Source: Rhytidiadelphus loreus (lineage: Eukaryota; Streptophyta; Bryopsida; Hypnales; Hylocomiaceae). Taken from it: a DNA stretch of 64,000 nt. Location of the stretch: assembly GCA_947034895.1 (NCBI GenBank), contig OX344764.1, positions 39,124,935 through 39,188,934 on the forward strand, written 5' to 3'. The notes below the pieces were generated by a model. It had not been told where the DNA came from. It was given only the letters and a program-made list of their open reading frames with translations, and did no database searches. Shown in pieces: positions 24,456-38,542 of the stretch (its first letter is position 1; each line of letters begins with the position of its first letter). Position numbers and translations under genes: made by a program.

Positions 24456-25345
24456 TTTCTAAAGTCCTAAGGCCTTTTATCATCAAAAAATACTTAAAAC
24501 CCTCATATTTATTGCAAAGAACTAAAATCTTTGAAAATTGTTTTTTATGGATATTTAACTAAAGGATCTTGTTTTAAAATAATATTAAAATGTGTAGAAG
24601 AAATTTCAAAAACTTTCACAACATAGATTGGAAGATATTTGTGTTTAAAGAAAAGAATATGCTTTTTTGAACATATACCATGATTAGATTATTTGGTTTT
24701 GAATCTTCTTAATTTAAGATTTTTGCACTCAAGATTTTGATTTAAAATTTTCTTATGTTAAAAATACGATTTGACAATCTAGGAAAAAATATTCAATAAA
24801 ACAAACCTAATTATCATTCTTTAAAAATTATTTAGAAGTAAATACAATTGCTCTAAGATGGAATTAAAAACACACTCATTCCAACCATGAGATTGTTCTT
24901 GCAAGCATTCAAAACCTTGTGGAGATTACTCTTTTTGAAAATTTTGAAATTTGAATCAAAATCCAATCCAATATGTTATATTCTTAAGAAATTTCTATAC
25001 TTGCCCGCAAAACAAGATCATGGTCCATAGCTTTCATATCACTAATCAAAATGGAATGAATCAAATATTTCCAAATAGAAGAAAACATACTTTATAAGGA
25101 AAAAATTCAAAATAATTATTTCAAAATTTTGTGAATTTTTTTGGTCCCCACACTTGCCCACTTTGAGCTTATTATGACATTACTTTAATTTGCTCCCAGT
25201 CATAGACTCAAATAAAAATTATATTTCTAAAAATCTAATGTATCTTTCTATATTCAATTTTTTTTAAATCAAGACAAAAATTGAGGCCATATGAGATTAC
25301 TTGAAATCCATTTTGAACCTTGTAGGAACTATGGGATAATAGAGG
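24456..25345. mobile_element. piggyBac-type non-autonomous element, copy 2 (decayed)
   Basis: 890 bp. The right TTAA is intact (25346-25349), and the left one is TGAA (24452-24455). The left end reads TTTCTAAAGTCC where the family has CCCCTAAAGTCC, and similar C-to-T changes occur inside, as expected after cytosine methylation. The interior aligns block by block with copy 1. Confidence 0.7.
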
Positions 25346-25349
25346 TTAA

Positions 25350-26194
25350 AGTAAAAATATAACCAAAATTTGGATTTGTACACATGTTAGAGGATGACAC
25401 ATGTCATACTTCTTAAGTAATTTTTATTTCAATATTTTGTTAAAATTCATACTTTAAAACCAAAAAATATAAAAACAAAGGCAATGGGAAGATGAAAATA
25501 ATTTTATGAAAAACTATCTACAATATTAAAAAAATGTTTAAAAAATTTAGTTAAATAATAATGTCTTGAATACAAAATGAGACACATAGCAATCACCATG
25601 ATTGTAGGAAAACTTAAAATGTACAAATTTAAATATTAAGGCATTTATTTATTGTAATTGTTTTTTTGGAGTTAGGTAATAGTTCTCTATATTATAGTTG
25701 TAGATATATTCAATGAAAAACATTGAAAATGTCAATCCATCATAACCATATGGACTAAGTTAGAGTGTACATAATTGGATAGCTTCAGCATTTAATATAA
25801 ACTTTAAGAAATTTGGGATTCATTCAATTTAAGAATTAATTTATAATTTCAGAGAGTTTATTCTTTTAATAAAACTAATAATATAGACATAACTCAAAAT
25901 TCAAATCTACAACTTTTGCTCATATATCAAATTTAAATTATTTCAATAATTTGTTGTTTATACTATTGAAACTTGAAATCAAGAAATGATTCAAGACATA
26001 CAAAGATTGATTTCATTTTGAAGTCATAAGATGTAGATTAAAAAAACTTATACTCTACATCATTTTGGAACCAGTCATTAGAAATATCATTCAAAACATC
26101 ATATATTATAAATGAATATGTATTCACTTAATGTTTCATTTCCACGACACCAAAGGTATATGATCATAAATGTCATGCAAACAAGGTTGACAAG
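25350..26194. other. AT-rich spacer between TTAA elements
   Basis: No gene and no terminal repeats seen. The left end of the next TTAA element may be degraded within 26100-26194. Confidence 0.35.
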
Positions 26195-27830
26195 TACATA
26201 AAGAAATGTGCAAAAGAAATTTCAAAAGCTTGGATTGCATGGATTGCAAAATATTTGCATTTAAAGTGAAGAAAACAAGTTTTTATGCACCTTAAACAAT
26301 TAGATTTTTTGGCTTTGAATCTTCTTAACTTAAAATTTTTGCACTATTGATTTTGAGTTTTGAATTTTTTATGTTGAAGAATTGGGTTGAGAGTTTAGAG
26401 AATATATAATTTTTTAAAACACACTTAATTTCTACTCATCTAAAAATTGTTATGTAGAAGTAGGTATGAGATTGAAAGAAAAACTAAATTGTTAATAGCT
26501 CTAAGATGGAATTGAAAATCACTAATTCCAATGGTGAAATTGTTCTAATAAGCTAACTAAACTCTTTGGAATTTTATTTTATTTAAATGTGAAAATTGTT
26601 TTCAAAAATGAATCCTACAAGTTATTTTTCAAGAAGATGTTTACCCCCTAAGCACTCAAATAAACATTTTTGGGTCACTCCTCTACTTCAGGCAAAATTT
26701 TCCAACAAAAAGAAAACTTTTTTTCAACTTTTTTTTTTCTTCAACTTTTGAAAAGATTGGATTGTCTTCCAATATTTTTATTCAAAATTGATATCACTAC
26801 AGTGAAACAAAAATTATAAGAGAAATAGCGCAAAGAGTTTAGAATTGGCCTAGTGTTGAAAAACTTACTATTTTGGAAAAGTCATTACATGTGTTTTAGC
26901 TCTTGGGGAGGGCTATGAGTTCCCAACTCGAAACCCACCTGAGAACCGCCGAAACCCGCTGTTCCCTACCTGCGCTGACCTGGCTGAGAAACCGCCAGGT
27001 CAGTTTTTTCGGAAAAAAATAATCTTAACTTTGTTTCTCATTTTAAAGACTTAAAATTTTATTTATTTTTATTTATTTTTTTAAATAATAAAAAAAGTCT
27101 GACACCGGAATTCGAGAAGACCGGGGGGAATGGAGCTAGGAACAGGCCCAAAACAACCCTCCAGCCCCCCTCAATCTCATCTAATGGTTGATGTTCTCAT
27201 TACTAAATCTTATGCATTTTTTCACAAATCAATAAAAAAAAAAAATTTTGACCAATAAAAAAAATTCAAATGCTAAAGATAGAATGTATATTTTTGGTGA
27301 ATTTTTGAAACTATATCTTCAAAATTCATTTGAAGAGAATCTAAAAATATTTTTATAATTTTGACTATACGGGTACTTTCTACTTTTCATGCTTCACATA
27401 ATCTTCTTTGATGCAAAATTAAAAAAAATTATAGAAATTATATTTTATGACACATTTGTATTTTGTCTAAACTCCTTGGGCTTTTAGGGGTTAAACTACC
27501 TAAAAAACAAGATTTTCCACAACTTTCTCATCACAAATCCAAATATGGTAGAATGAATCAAATCTTTCTATATAGACAAAAACAATTTCTATGAGAAATT
27601 AAAATTTTAAAATTTTGTTTTGACTTATGTGAATTTTTTGTACAACAAGTTGAACTCTATTTTGTACTTAGGGTGGTATAACTTTTGCTCTTAGGCACAA
27701 ATTGAAATAAAAATTATGTTCCCCAAAAGCTAATGTGATTTCCTATCTTCAGAAAAAGTTTCAAAAAATCATTGTAGGAACCTACCCAAAATTCATTTTA
27801 TCCGTCGAGGGAATAATAGGAGTTTAGGGA
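26195..27830. mobile_element. piggyBac-type element copy 3, split by a nested element
   Basis: The interior blocks of copy 1 run from about 26195 to 26640, break off in the middle of a conserved phrase (TTTCAAGAAGATG) and resume at 27495 (CTACCTAAAAAACAAG). The right end, GGAGTTTAGGGA followed by TTAA at 27831-27834, is clear. The left end is too decayed to place. The break is explained by the inner element at 26645-27490. Confidence 0.7.
26645..27490. mobile_element. Nested piggyBac-type element, copy 4
   Basis: 846 bp inserted in copy 3. The right flank is TTAA (27491-27494), and the left flank is TTAC (26641-26644), one change from TTAA. The ends are CCCCTAAG and CTTTTAGGGG. The interior differs from copy 1 and includes a GC-rich hairpin, TGACCTGGC..GCCAGGTCA, near 26980-27000. 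Confidence 0.65.
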
Positions 27831-27834
27831 TTAA

Positions 27835-30305
27835 GTCATCTTTTTATTCCATTCCATTTATGTTCACTATTTATAGAAACACATTTGGTACATAGGGATG
27901 GGAGACAAGAAGTTGAAACCTTGTCAAATATAGATATAAAATTATGGCAAATCGATTTGGATGTGTTGGGGTGGCAATGCCTTTGAAGAAATGCCTTTGA
28001 AATGCATGTACACTATTCATTGGCATACTTAGCCCACCTCTAAGTGGCTCAAGTATGTACATTATAAATTGTCACATAAAATGAATGTAAAATAAATATT
28101 CTAGGAGGCAATTATAATAGATTAGCCTATGACCACCGATATTTTCTATCTACATGCCCTAGAAAAGCTATTTGGCAACTCATATATTTTTCAAAGATTG
28201 AAAAGTGAGAAAGAAGCCATGGGTAGAATCAAGACATTTTTGACAAGAATTGAATTTTCTATGATTTCTCAAAGTTTGTTGGAACAAAATTGGTAAAGTG
28301 TAGGTAGACCCATGCTTAACTATATACTAACATGTCTCCTCACGAATTGCATCAATTGCCATGATGCTAAAGGGTTGCTAAGATTGTGGTAATGGATGGA
28401 TGATTGATGCAAATGGAAGGGTCTAGTAGATGTTGGAATTCAATGATTGCGACATTGGGTTGCTCTACTTTTCTAGCACAAATACCTTGCAAATAATGTT
28501 CACCTTCATTCAAAGATTCCCTTTTGTATGCAAGTGTATCCAATATCTACTATCTAAGTTCATCAATGAATTCTTGAAGTATAAGCAAAAGGAGCAAATC
28601 TATTGCAACGAAGACAGAGGGAGCAAAGTGTTTGGGATATTTTTTGAGTTTTACTAGCTATTTTCCTTTAATTCCATATTGAACTAGTTTTTCAATTATT
28701 GAGTCCATTTTTTTTCCTACTCTAAATAGAAATTTTATACATTTTTTCAACATTTTTTTTCCTAATATTTTCAAATTGCAAATAGTTCTTCCACTAGCTA
28801 ACAATGAACTAACCAACAGTTCTCCCCAAACAGTGGAGGCAGCTTCTTGTGCAAATCCAAGGAGTACAGTGATCTTCAATGGATCCCTATGATGAGCTTC
28901 CTCACTTGTACAAGAAAACTTTGTTTTGGATGTTGGATTCAGAGGGGGGCCACTCCACTACCTGCACCTTAAAACACATTACATTACATTAATTCCTAAA
29001 AGATGATGGATATATTTTGAGCAGAAATTGTTAAAGTAAAAACATCATCATTTTTTTGTCCATTGAGCATCAAACTTCTATTTTTACTTTTTTTAATGTT
29101 CAAAAGTAGAAGACTTGCTTAAGCCTAAGGATTGTAGTTTAGTACCTTATAATCCTTAGTAGCCTAAATTTAAGTCTTCTAGCATAAGAACCAACTTTAG
29201 AGCCACATATAATCATGCCTAAAAATATCTATATAAAAACAAGTTGTTAAAAGTAACAATGCTATAGATACTCAAGAATTTAATCATTTTTAAAAAAACT
29301 TGCACATAATAGACAAACAAATCATTAAATTATCATAAAATTCTAGATAAAATTATATATAGAAAATGTTTGAAACATCTAATTCAAACTGTGTGAAAAT
29401 CCAAACATAAACTATAATACTTTGCAACACTAAAAAAATAGATGCATGGCCACACCTTGTCCTACTACGCTTGAAAAAAACTATAAGAAAAATGCAATTG
29501 CAATGAGGTGATTATGGAATATTATTCATGAAACACAAAAACATGGATAAAAACAAGCTGCAAAATAATTAGGTTGTACTTTAAACTCACCTTATTTTTT
29601 TCAATTTCTATAACACTTCTATTGGTCAATGAAACTTCGGCAATTTTTTAATTTCTATAACACCTTCTATGGATCTTGTACAAAATAGACACTTTATTTG
29701 TTTTAAGTGTTATCAATTTTTTTACAAGTCCTACGAGAACTTCTAAAAATGTTGCTCCAATTGTTTCACAAAATGTTGTTTTTGTAAAACTTTGAAAAAA
29801 ATTGTTTGGACTTTGTCCTTCTCTAAAAAGCATTTTAAAAATCATCCATTTGAAATAGGCCCATGTTGATGTGGCATGCCACCACATCTATTTCACTTTG
29901 CTTCAAAAGCCATTTTGTGGTATGAGTTGAAAAGACAACTTATTATATACACATGGGATGGTAGGAGGTAACACAAAGAATATGGGATATGTAAATAGGT
30001 TCATATGTAAAACCTAAACCGCCGCTCTAAATCCTAAACCTGCCACCCTACGTAGAACGTGAATTAGGTTTTCCGAAATTGTTGTCCTACAAGATTGTGT
30101 CCTGTGGGTTGTGGTCTTGTGTCTGTGTAGAACGAGGACATCAACGGGGTCATTCCGTCGCGTTGTTGCCGGCACTCCGTTGGAGTCACGCGTGTACAGA
30201 GGTGGGCTGGTTGGGCTTGAGCGCCACTTAGGCTGGGCCCACCTTCATATGTTCAATTTAATGTCACGCAAACTTTGGTAGAAAGTTATGATTAACCCCT
30301 GCTTC
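27835..30305. other. AT-rich intergenic stretch
   Basis: No gene seen. A palindromic GATGTGGCATGCCACCACATC-like patch lies near 29868-29890, and a moderately GC-rich patch near 30050-30240. Confidence 0.35.
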
Positions 30306-30507
30306 ATAAGTGCTTTCCAAACTATATGTGATAGTGTCCCATCATACAGCTCACTAAGAGCATCCCTACCAACGTGTTTTGTATCCCTAAAAATTTAGGG
30401 TGAAGTCCCTATAAGTGCTTTCCAAACTATATGTGATAGTGTCCCATCATACAGCTCACTAAGAGCATCCCTACCAACGTGTTTTGTATCCCTAAAAATT
30501 TAGGGAG
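30306..30507. repeat. 105-bp near-perfect tandem duplication
   Basis: Units start at 30306 and 30411 with ATAAGTGCTTTCC and are nearly identical to about 30507. The duplicated block spans the junction between flanking DNA and the left end of the MITE that ends at 30725, so the duplication happened after that insertion. Confidence 0.85.
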
Positions 30508-30725
30508 AGGACTTTAGATGGGGATGGGGATACAGAAGCTTGCGCACACCGGTCTTGAAACAAGATCTCTACCCCAAATTTATAGAGAACTCGGTAAAAG
30601 TTGGGACCAATTCCCTATATTGGAGCTCATATAGAGAACTTGCGAGGTCTCATCTCTATAAAGTCAAGGTTGACTAGTTTGAGGTTCCAAGTTTGGGGAT
30701 AGAGAATACATTGGTGGGGATGCTC
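30463..30725. mobile_element. PIF/Harbinger-like MITE (263 bp)
   Basis: Its inverted ends are GAGCATCCCTACCAA and TTGGTGGGGATGCTC, with a TAA duplication at 30460-30462 and 30726-30728. TWA targets of three bases are typical of Tourist/PIF-Harbinger elements. A second copy of the left end lies at 30358 because of the 105-bp duplication. Confidence 0.75.
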
Positions 30726-30728
30726 TAA

Positions 30729-31732
30729 CTCTCTTGATTGGAATTTAGACAGACTTGAGATGAGTTACATTCGTCCAGATATCGGGACGACATTCAACTC
30801 AAACAACGATGGGGTGATTAACCACAAATTCATAAGCTCAAAAATAGAGAATTTTTCAAAAACATAATCCATTTCCAATTCTTCAGATCGCCACAAATCA
30901 AAACCATTCCAAACTGGTATGACTGTTAGATTCGACACGCTTTCGGTAATCGGACACACGTGTTTACGCAATGGCTCCGATGATGGGCTCCCGTTTGGTT
31001 AAATCATTTTGAAAGCAAAAAAAATAAGATTTGCAGAAATCTGTGCAGATTCAGAAAATTGTGCCACGAACTCAGAGGCGAATATGTTCCGACTTGACTA
31101 TTGAACCCAGATTTCCCAAGCACTCAGCTTGACGGAGAGACCCCCGTTCCAATGCACACAGCTCTACACATGAGCCAGGAAACCGAAAACTTCATATGCT
31201 TAACTGTCTCCACAATGCCAAGCTTCGACAGTTGATTTCGCAGACATTTGGTACACAACATACTTTGCGCATCATTGGAAAAGTCGGGCACAATGGATCT
31301 TGCAGACTTATCAATTCACAATTCAGGGCCCTAATTTCACCCAAAATACCACAAAATGTGCACTAGAGAAAGGATATGCCAAGTCCTTTCATAAATATAC
31401 GCCAGTCCAGACACAGGCATGAAAGATGCAATAGCAAGGCAGGGGTGCACCTATGATCTCCACGATCTCAAGCAAGCAAACGATGATGCTACACAAGTGC
31501 ACCAAACGGTGTTACACTTATCTAATGACTTTATCCCAGCACACATTTAGGACCCTACCACTTCACAATGGCTCCATAACAGAAAACCTCCCAGGGCTAA
31601 CCGCTAATCGCCAACCTCCTATCCCGTCCAGGTGAAGCACAAATGCAGAAATAATCCACACCTACAACGTGCCAAACCCCACCATGCTCAAGCCCATGTT
31701 GCACAGGCCAATGTTGCTCGAACTCCTTGCCA
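30729..31732. other. 3' flank of the E2 gene
   Basis: No separate gene seen. The E2 3' untranslated region should occupy the right part (about 31400-31732). Confidence 0.4.
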
Positions 31733-33745
<2,013 letters not shown>

Positions 33746-34468
33746 GAGTCTGAAATCCTAGCGCTGGCACTCCAACCGACCAACCACCACCACCACCACG
33801 GCAGCGAAATCCTCCTCCTCCTCCACGCAGCAGCAGTAGCAGCACTAAACTGAGAAGCCTCCGGATCCAAGCACGATCCGAAACCGCCTGTTCCCTGAAA
33901 CCCTAACGCCAGAAAATGCGCGTGCGCGACAACGGGAATTCAAGGATGCAAACACCGGGAAAAGAAGCGGCAAAGCAGAGCACAACGCAGGAGACGTGCA
34001 AGGGATGATAACAGAGGGCAGGAAGGCGCGGGGGTGCAGCTGCAATGGAGGGCGGACAGCAATGGGAGCAGCGCCAGGACAGCAGCAACAAGGCAAGGCG
34101 GGCTGGGAGGGAGGGCCCGATCGGGAAGAAGAGGACACAGGCACACAGCCAAGCTGATTACTGTACTGTAGGAGGATGACGTCATCTGCGGGTGCCTAGA
34201 ACGCGGCAGCCTATGAGTAGCCTGCGTCTGTAGGAATGTAGGGGGCAGTTCATCAGGGAGTGGCAGTTAAAATTTGAAGGACTGCCCGGCCGGGCAGAAA
34301 TTTGACAACTTAAGTTAGGGTTGTCATTTCACCTTTTGGGAAGGAAATTGTCCCACATGACAACCAAAAATTAATGAGGGCTGAGATGTGAAAGGCGGCT
34401 GGTCATTTTGACAACCAAAATTATTATAGGTTGTCCCTTACAAGCCAGTACCAATATTTGTTAGCAGC
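33746..34468 (-). promoter_or_regulatory. E2 leader and promoter region
   Basis: In transcript sense the leader carries GGA and GTG trinucleotide runs (about 33783-33835). A palindromic TGACGTCA, a bZIP-type site, sits at 34177-34184, about 430 bp upstream of the ATG. A TTGACAACC-rich patch near 34305-34440 resembles one at 43010-43080 and may be a small repeat. The piggyBac insertion borders the region. Confidence 0.5.
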
Positions 34469-34969
34469 TTAACCCTTCACCACCCGAGGTGACCAAATCT
34501 GTCCACACGGGATCAAACAAAGGCACCCAGGCGGGAGTGAGGATGGAAATTCTGGGCCGTGATTACTAAACATGGATGGTGCATTCTTTGCGTATGTCGT
34601 AGTAGTAGTTGCAGCGTCAAGCGTAGTACAATCTGTGTGTGCGAGCGCTCAGATTCATCAGAGGTGAAAAATCGGACACAACCATTTGTCCTTGTGTTCC
34701 AAAAAATGACCGGCATTTGGCGGTCACAGGTCGTTGGGCTTTAGATGCATTTGGAGGGGAGGCCATGGCGTATTGCATTCAAACGCTCTACCCCACTTGT
34801 TTCAATCGCGTCGTTGTTGTGTGGCCGTGATGATTGCTACGGTTCTCAGAGGCAAGGGAGTGGGCCGCCCAAAACATCATCATGTTCACGATGTTGCACT
34901 TTCGTGTGTATCTGTTTTGCTGGAAGGAGTGGCCGCACCACCTTCTTTCCTGAAGATCACCTATGATAG

Positions 34970-36145
34970 TTGCGGCGCCATAGGAAGAAGACCACTACGT
35001 TGCATCATGGCACACCGACAATGGACGAAGTGTATGAAATCCAAGACCTCTTATATCACTGGGCAATTGGGGCGAGTGGGAGTGCCACCATCACTCAAAG
35101 TGTTGTCAACTGTTTGCATGAGTGGTATCTTTTTGAACGAGAGCAGCCTAAATCCAATTCGTGGTTACAAAATCTCTCTAATAGAGGATGGCGCCACTTG
35201 TGTTATACACACATTGCATTTACTTTGGGTTGGAGACATCAAATTCCCGAAGGCCATCCTGCAAGAATTCTACAACAGGTGTATTATTTCATTCAAGAGA
35301 AATTGTGGCTAGAGGAAAGTGATACTCATGAAATCTACTGCGAGGTTGAGAGTAGAGTTGCGCAAGCAGGAAAGGCCGATACCCGAAGGGCGGAGAGTCA
35401 TCCTTGCATTGCCCAATTCTCATTTAGCAGGATTAGAATTTGCGTCCACCTCGGCAAACCCTAAATTTAGAGTTGTTGCACCTACAAATGTCGAAGGAGT
35501 TGTAATTCTACAAATTTCGATTGGACAATACAATGGAGGTTGTAGGGGGGCGAGGTACTGTAGGGAAGGGGAGGACTAGCACACGAGGTGGAAGAAGAGG
35601 GGACATTTTGGAATGTATACTCCGAACATCTATGGACGATACTTGTAATCGACTTGTGGGACCTCTGGCCAAAAGTAGGGAGATTTGAGACAGTGCCGGC
35701 CGCAGTTCAAGGCAAGGAACGCGAGGAAAGTCATCAAAAGCAGCCATTAGCAGGAGAAAGGGGGTCCCGGCCAATTCTCAACTATGCGGCTGGGATGCAC
35801 CAGTAATCACTCCGAATCCGCGCATCTTCCAGCGTTGTGACCAAGACCTGCATAAAATTCGGCTGCATTATATTCCCTATCGCCGCAATCAAGGAGTCAA
35901 CCAACACGACGTGCCCGTCTGGGCCTGGACCAAGATTCACAAGATATCTTGGCAGTACAGGCAGATTGTCCCCTTTGGCTACTGGTGCTTCCCCGATCCT
36001 CCAAAATATGTCGCCATTGGGTGAAGTGCGGGAGCTTGTGAATGCATCTCGAGGGCGTGGCAACAACTTAAGGTGCATTGACAACCTACAGGATGCATTT
36101 GAAAAAGCAGTCCGGTGTCGTACTGCAAATGCAGACATTATGTAG
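34970..36145 (+). pseudogene. Coding-like segments of unknown protein inside piggyBac
   Basis: Several overlapping frames look protein-like: 34970-35464, 35319-35579, an ATG-initiated frame from 35533 to the stop at 36022-36024 (one internal TGA at 35686; contains VWAWTKIHKISWQYRQ), and 35837-36145. They could be one gene broken by frameshifts, or exons. A minus-strand frame over 35782-36138 is also open, so even the strand is not certain. I do not recognise a family. Confidence 0.3.
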
Positions 36146-36347
36146 AATATGTATATACATATGTTTTAATTAGATTTAAATATTTGTAGCATTTAAAGAA
36201 GATGAAGTCATTTGAGGTGGCTTCAAGGTGACGCCTTCTCTCTTCAATTATAAGGAGACAGATTCACTTGAAAGCTTCATCTTATTTGATATTCTTCTTT
36301 GTGTTTCATTTAGATTACATTATGTCGAACTGGAGGGTTTTTTTTAG

Positions 36348-36779
36348 TCTCAAGATGAAGAATCTCAACCGGAGCGTGAGTTTGAATTTTCTTTATCGCA
36401 ACTGCCGGATCAGCCACAATTGCCATTAGATCTTTCTTTGCTACATGGGCGACCAGAAGACGAAGCTGGGTCATCTCGACCATCAAAACAACCTCGCGTG
36501 GAGAAATGATGGCACGGTAACCTTGATCATGACGCTCGGGCAATGGTGATTTTATTGCAGGTTGGATGTGTTGAACCCGGCTGCCGAGAAGTAACATTTG
36601 AAGGATGTTTTGAAGGCTTAAACGAAGATCAGTATTTTTGCATGGTGAGGCCTATCAAAGGGAGTCGTGGTCATCAACGATGGTTGGAAAGACTAGTCAA
36701 TCCTTTAACCAAGGTGGATCGTGCCGAATACGTTGCTGTTACCATCAAACGCATCCTCAAATTCTTGCAGATGGAGTGA
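36348..36779 (+). pseudogene. Two exon-like segments of unknown protein inside piggyBac
   Basis: A T8-AG acceptor precedes an acidic, Gln/Pro-rich stretch (from 36348, SQDEESQPEREFEF, ending near SRPSKQPR). A second acceptor, TTTATTGCAG, precedes VGCVEPGCREVTFEGCF, which runs to a stop at 36777-36779. Both lie in one frame, separated by a TGA at about 36508 that an intron could remove. Intron-like signals would be unusual in a piggyBac and would fit a captured host gene. The family is not recognised. Confidence 0.3.
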
Positions 36780-37170
36780 TATTTCGATTGGAACTCTAGT
36801 TTTTTATCTCCACTGAATGTATGTTGGATTTTAGTTCTTCATTCCGTAGTTGGAGTGAATTTTTAGATTAAATTTTTGTTTGTGAAGTAGTATGAGGGAA
36901 ATATACAAATAATTTGCCTTCTAAGTGAACTTGAAGTGAATTTCTTTCAAAGTTAAAGATAAAGAAATAGTTCTGGGGCCAAATAAAGGCTCAATTATTC
37001 ATGTTGTAGTTTTGGGAGTGAGTTAGGGGCTGACCCCACTTGTTTGTGTGGTTAGAGTGAAGATAAGGTGGAGAAAAGGTGAACACTATTCATCTTCTCT
37101 CCCGTTGGAAGTTTAGGGAAGACCCGAATGTTTGGAGAGACATTGTGTTGTGAGTTTGAAGTATTTTGAA

Positions 37171-37707
37171 ATGAAATTTGAAGGTATTGTGTATCATGAT
37201 GTGTAGTTTTCAAATTGATCTCACTTGCTTGATTTGGAATTGTGAAGTAAAAGTTGTGCTAGTTTGAGTGGAGGGAGGTTTGTTGCCTTTAAAATTAAGA
37301 GGCAGAGACTTCGACCGACCATAAAAGACGGACAAGTTCTTGTTTTGCAATGAAATTTGAAGGGAGTGTAGGAAATTGTGTTAGCTTTTCATAAAGTTAT
37401 CATTTGTTATGTTTGGAGTTTGTATGAGAAAGTTGTGAGTGTGGAAGCAAAGGAAGGTCTATTGCCTTTCCCTTTTCAAGGCCGAAACTTTGGATGGCCA
37501 TAGAAGTTGGACAGAGTCTTAGAATTGTATGAAATTTTTAGGAAGAGTAGATTATTGTTTTAGCTTTCCGAAAAGCTATTATTTAGTTCATTTGGAGTTG
37601 TAGATCAACAGAAACACTCATCCAAAGCTCAGCTTGGGAATTGGAGTTGGAGTTGAAGGAGTTTTGAAGACTTGTGTGTTTGTGTGTGTGACTTGTGGCT
37701 TTGTAAA
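37171..37707 (+). repeat. 179-bp tandem repeat, three diverged units
   Basis: The phrase ATGAAATTT recurs at 37171, 37350 and 37529, exactly 179 bp apart. Each unit also has a GCCTTT..GAGACTT/GAAACTT..GGACA block and a TTAGCTTT block. The third unit fades after about 37640. The units are non-coding. Confidence 0.7.
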
Positions 37708-38050
37708 TTTCATTTTATTGTTGCGAGCGGTTTGATTCACACCAATACTAGCCTCATTTGGTGTTGTGGATGCGACGAAGTGGGATTAATTGCCCACATG
37801 GTCGAGACTTTTATGTTGTTCCCACTAGTGAGGCAAGTTTGTCAGTCACCGTGGATTTGAAATTTAGGATCCAATCCCTCGGACGGCTCAACTCGTGGTC
37901 TGGCTGTCCCGTTTTACACGTCCAAAGCCCGTGGTTTCTTATCACCTTACCTCAATCCTTGGCATATTTAGAAACACAACATGATAGGAAAACGAGTAGC
38001 AGTTTGAAGATTTGAAGACTCGAAGATTTGAAGATTCGACAAGTTACGAT

Positions 38051-38336
38051 TTATTTCATTCTCGAGCCATTTCTAGTCGCAGCTAGAATCCTCGTGATTT
38101 CCCGAGGCAAACGCTCTCTACACGACATCGGGTACATGATTGGATCACAAATCTTGTAGAGGTCGAAAATCCCATCGACAAGGATGGGGTCACCCCTAGC
38201 AAATTGGCTGCAGAAGTGGAACCACATCTGCCGAGTACAGTAATACCCAATGACACCCTTCCTTGCCAAGAGAATGGCCCCAATAATCGAGAGGGCACAA
38301 TTCTCCTTAAAGGTGTTTGGGTTTGACTTGAGAGCA
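38051..38336 (-). pseudogene. Coding-like fragment on minus strand inside piggyBac
   Basis: A frame of about 95 residues, rich in Cys, Trp, Phe and Tyr (for example GYYCTRQMWFHFCSQF), ends at 38051. The plus strand of the same stretch is also open toward the transposase, so the coding strand is uncertain. Not recognised. Confidence 0.3.
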
Positions 38337-38542
38337 TCGGTTTCTCATCTACACAATGGAGAGGGCTTAATGCTTTTTTTGGAGAGCCAGTGCTAGCGGT
38401 GTAGGATGGTGATGTCCAGTTCTGTAGAGTACAGTTTGAAGGTGGTATGGGCTATCATTAGGTCAAGGTTACTGATTGCCTATGCTTAGATTGGAGGAGG
38501 TGGCCACCTGGACACACTATCCGAATTTGTCCCTCACCTCCG

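Noticed and set aside
30290..30300. TTAACCCCTGC as another TTAA element end
   Set aside because: No matching right end, and the next bases do not fit the family.
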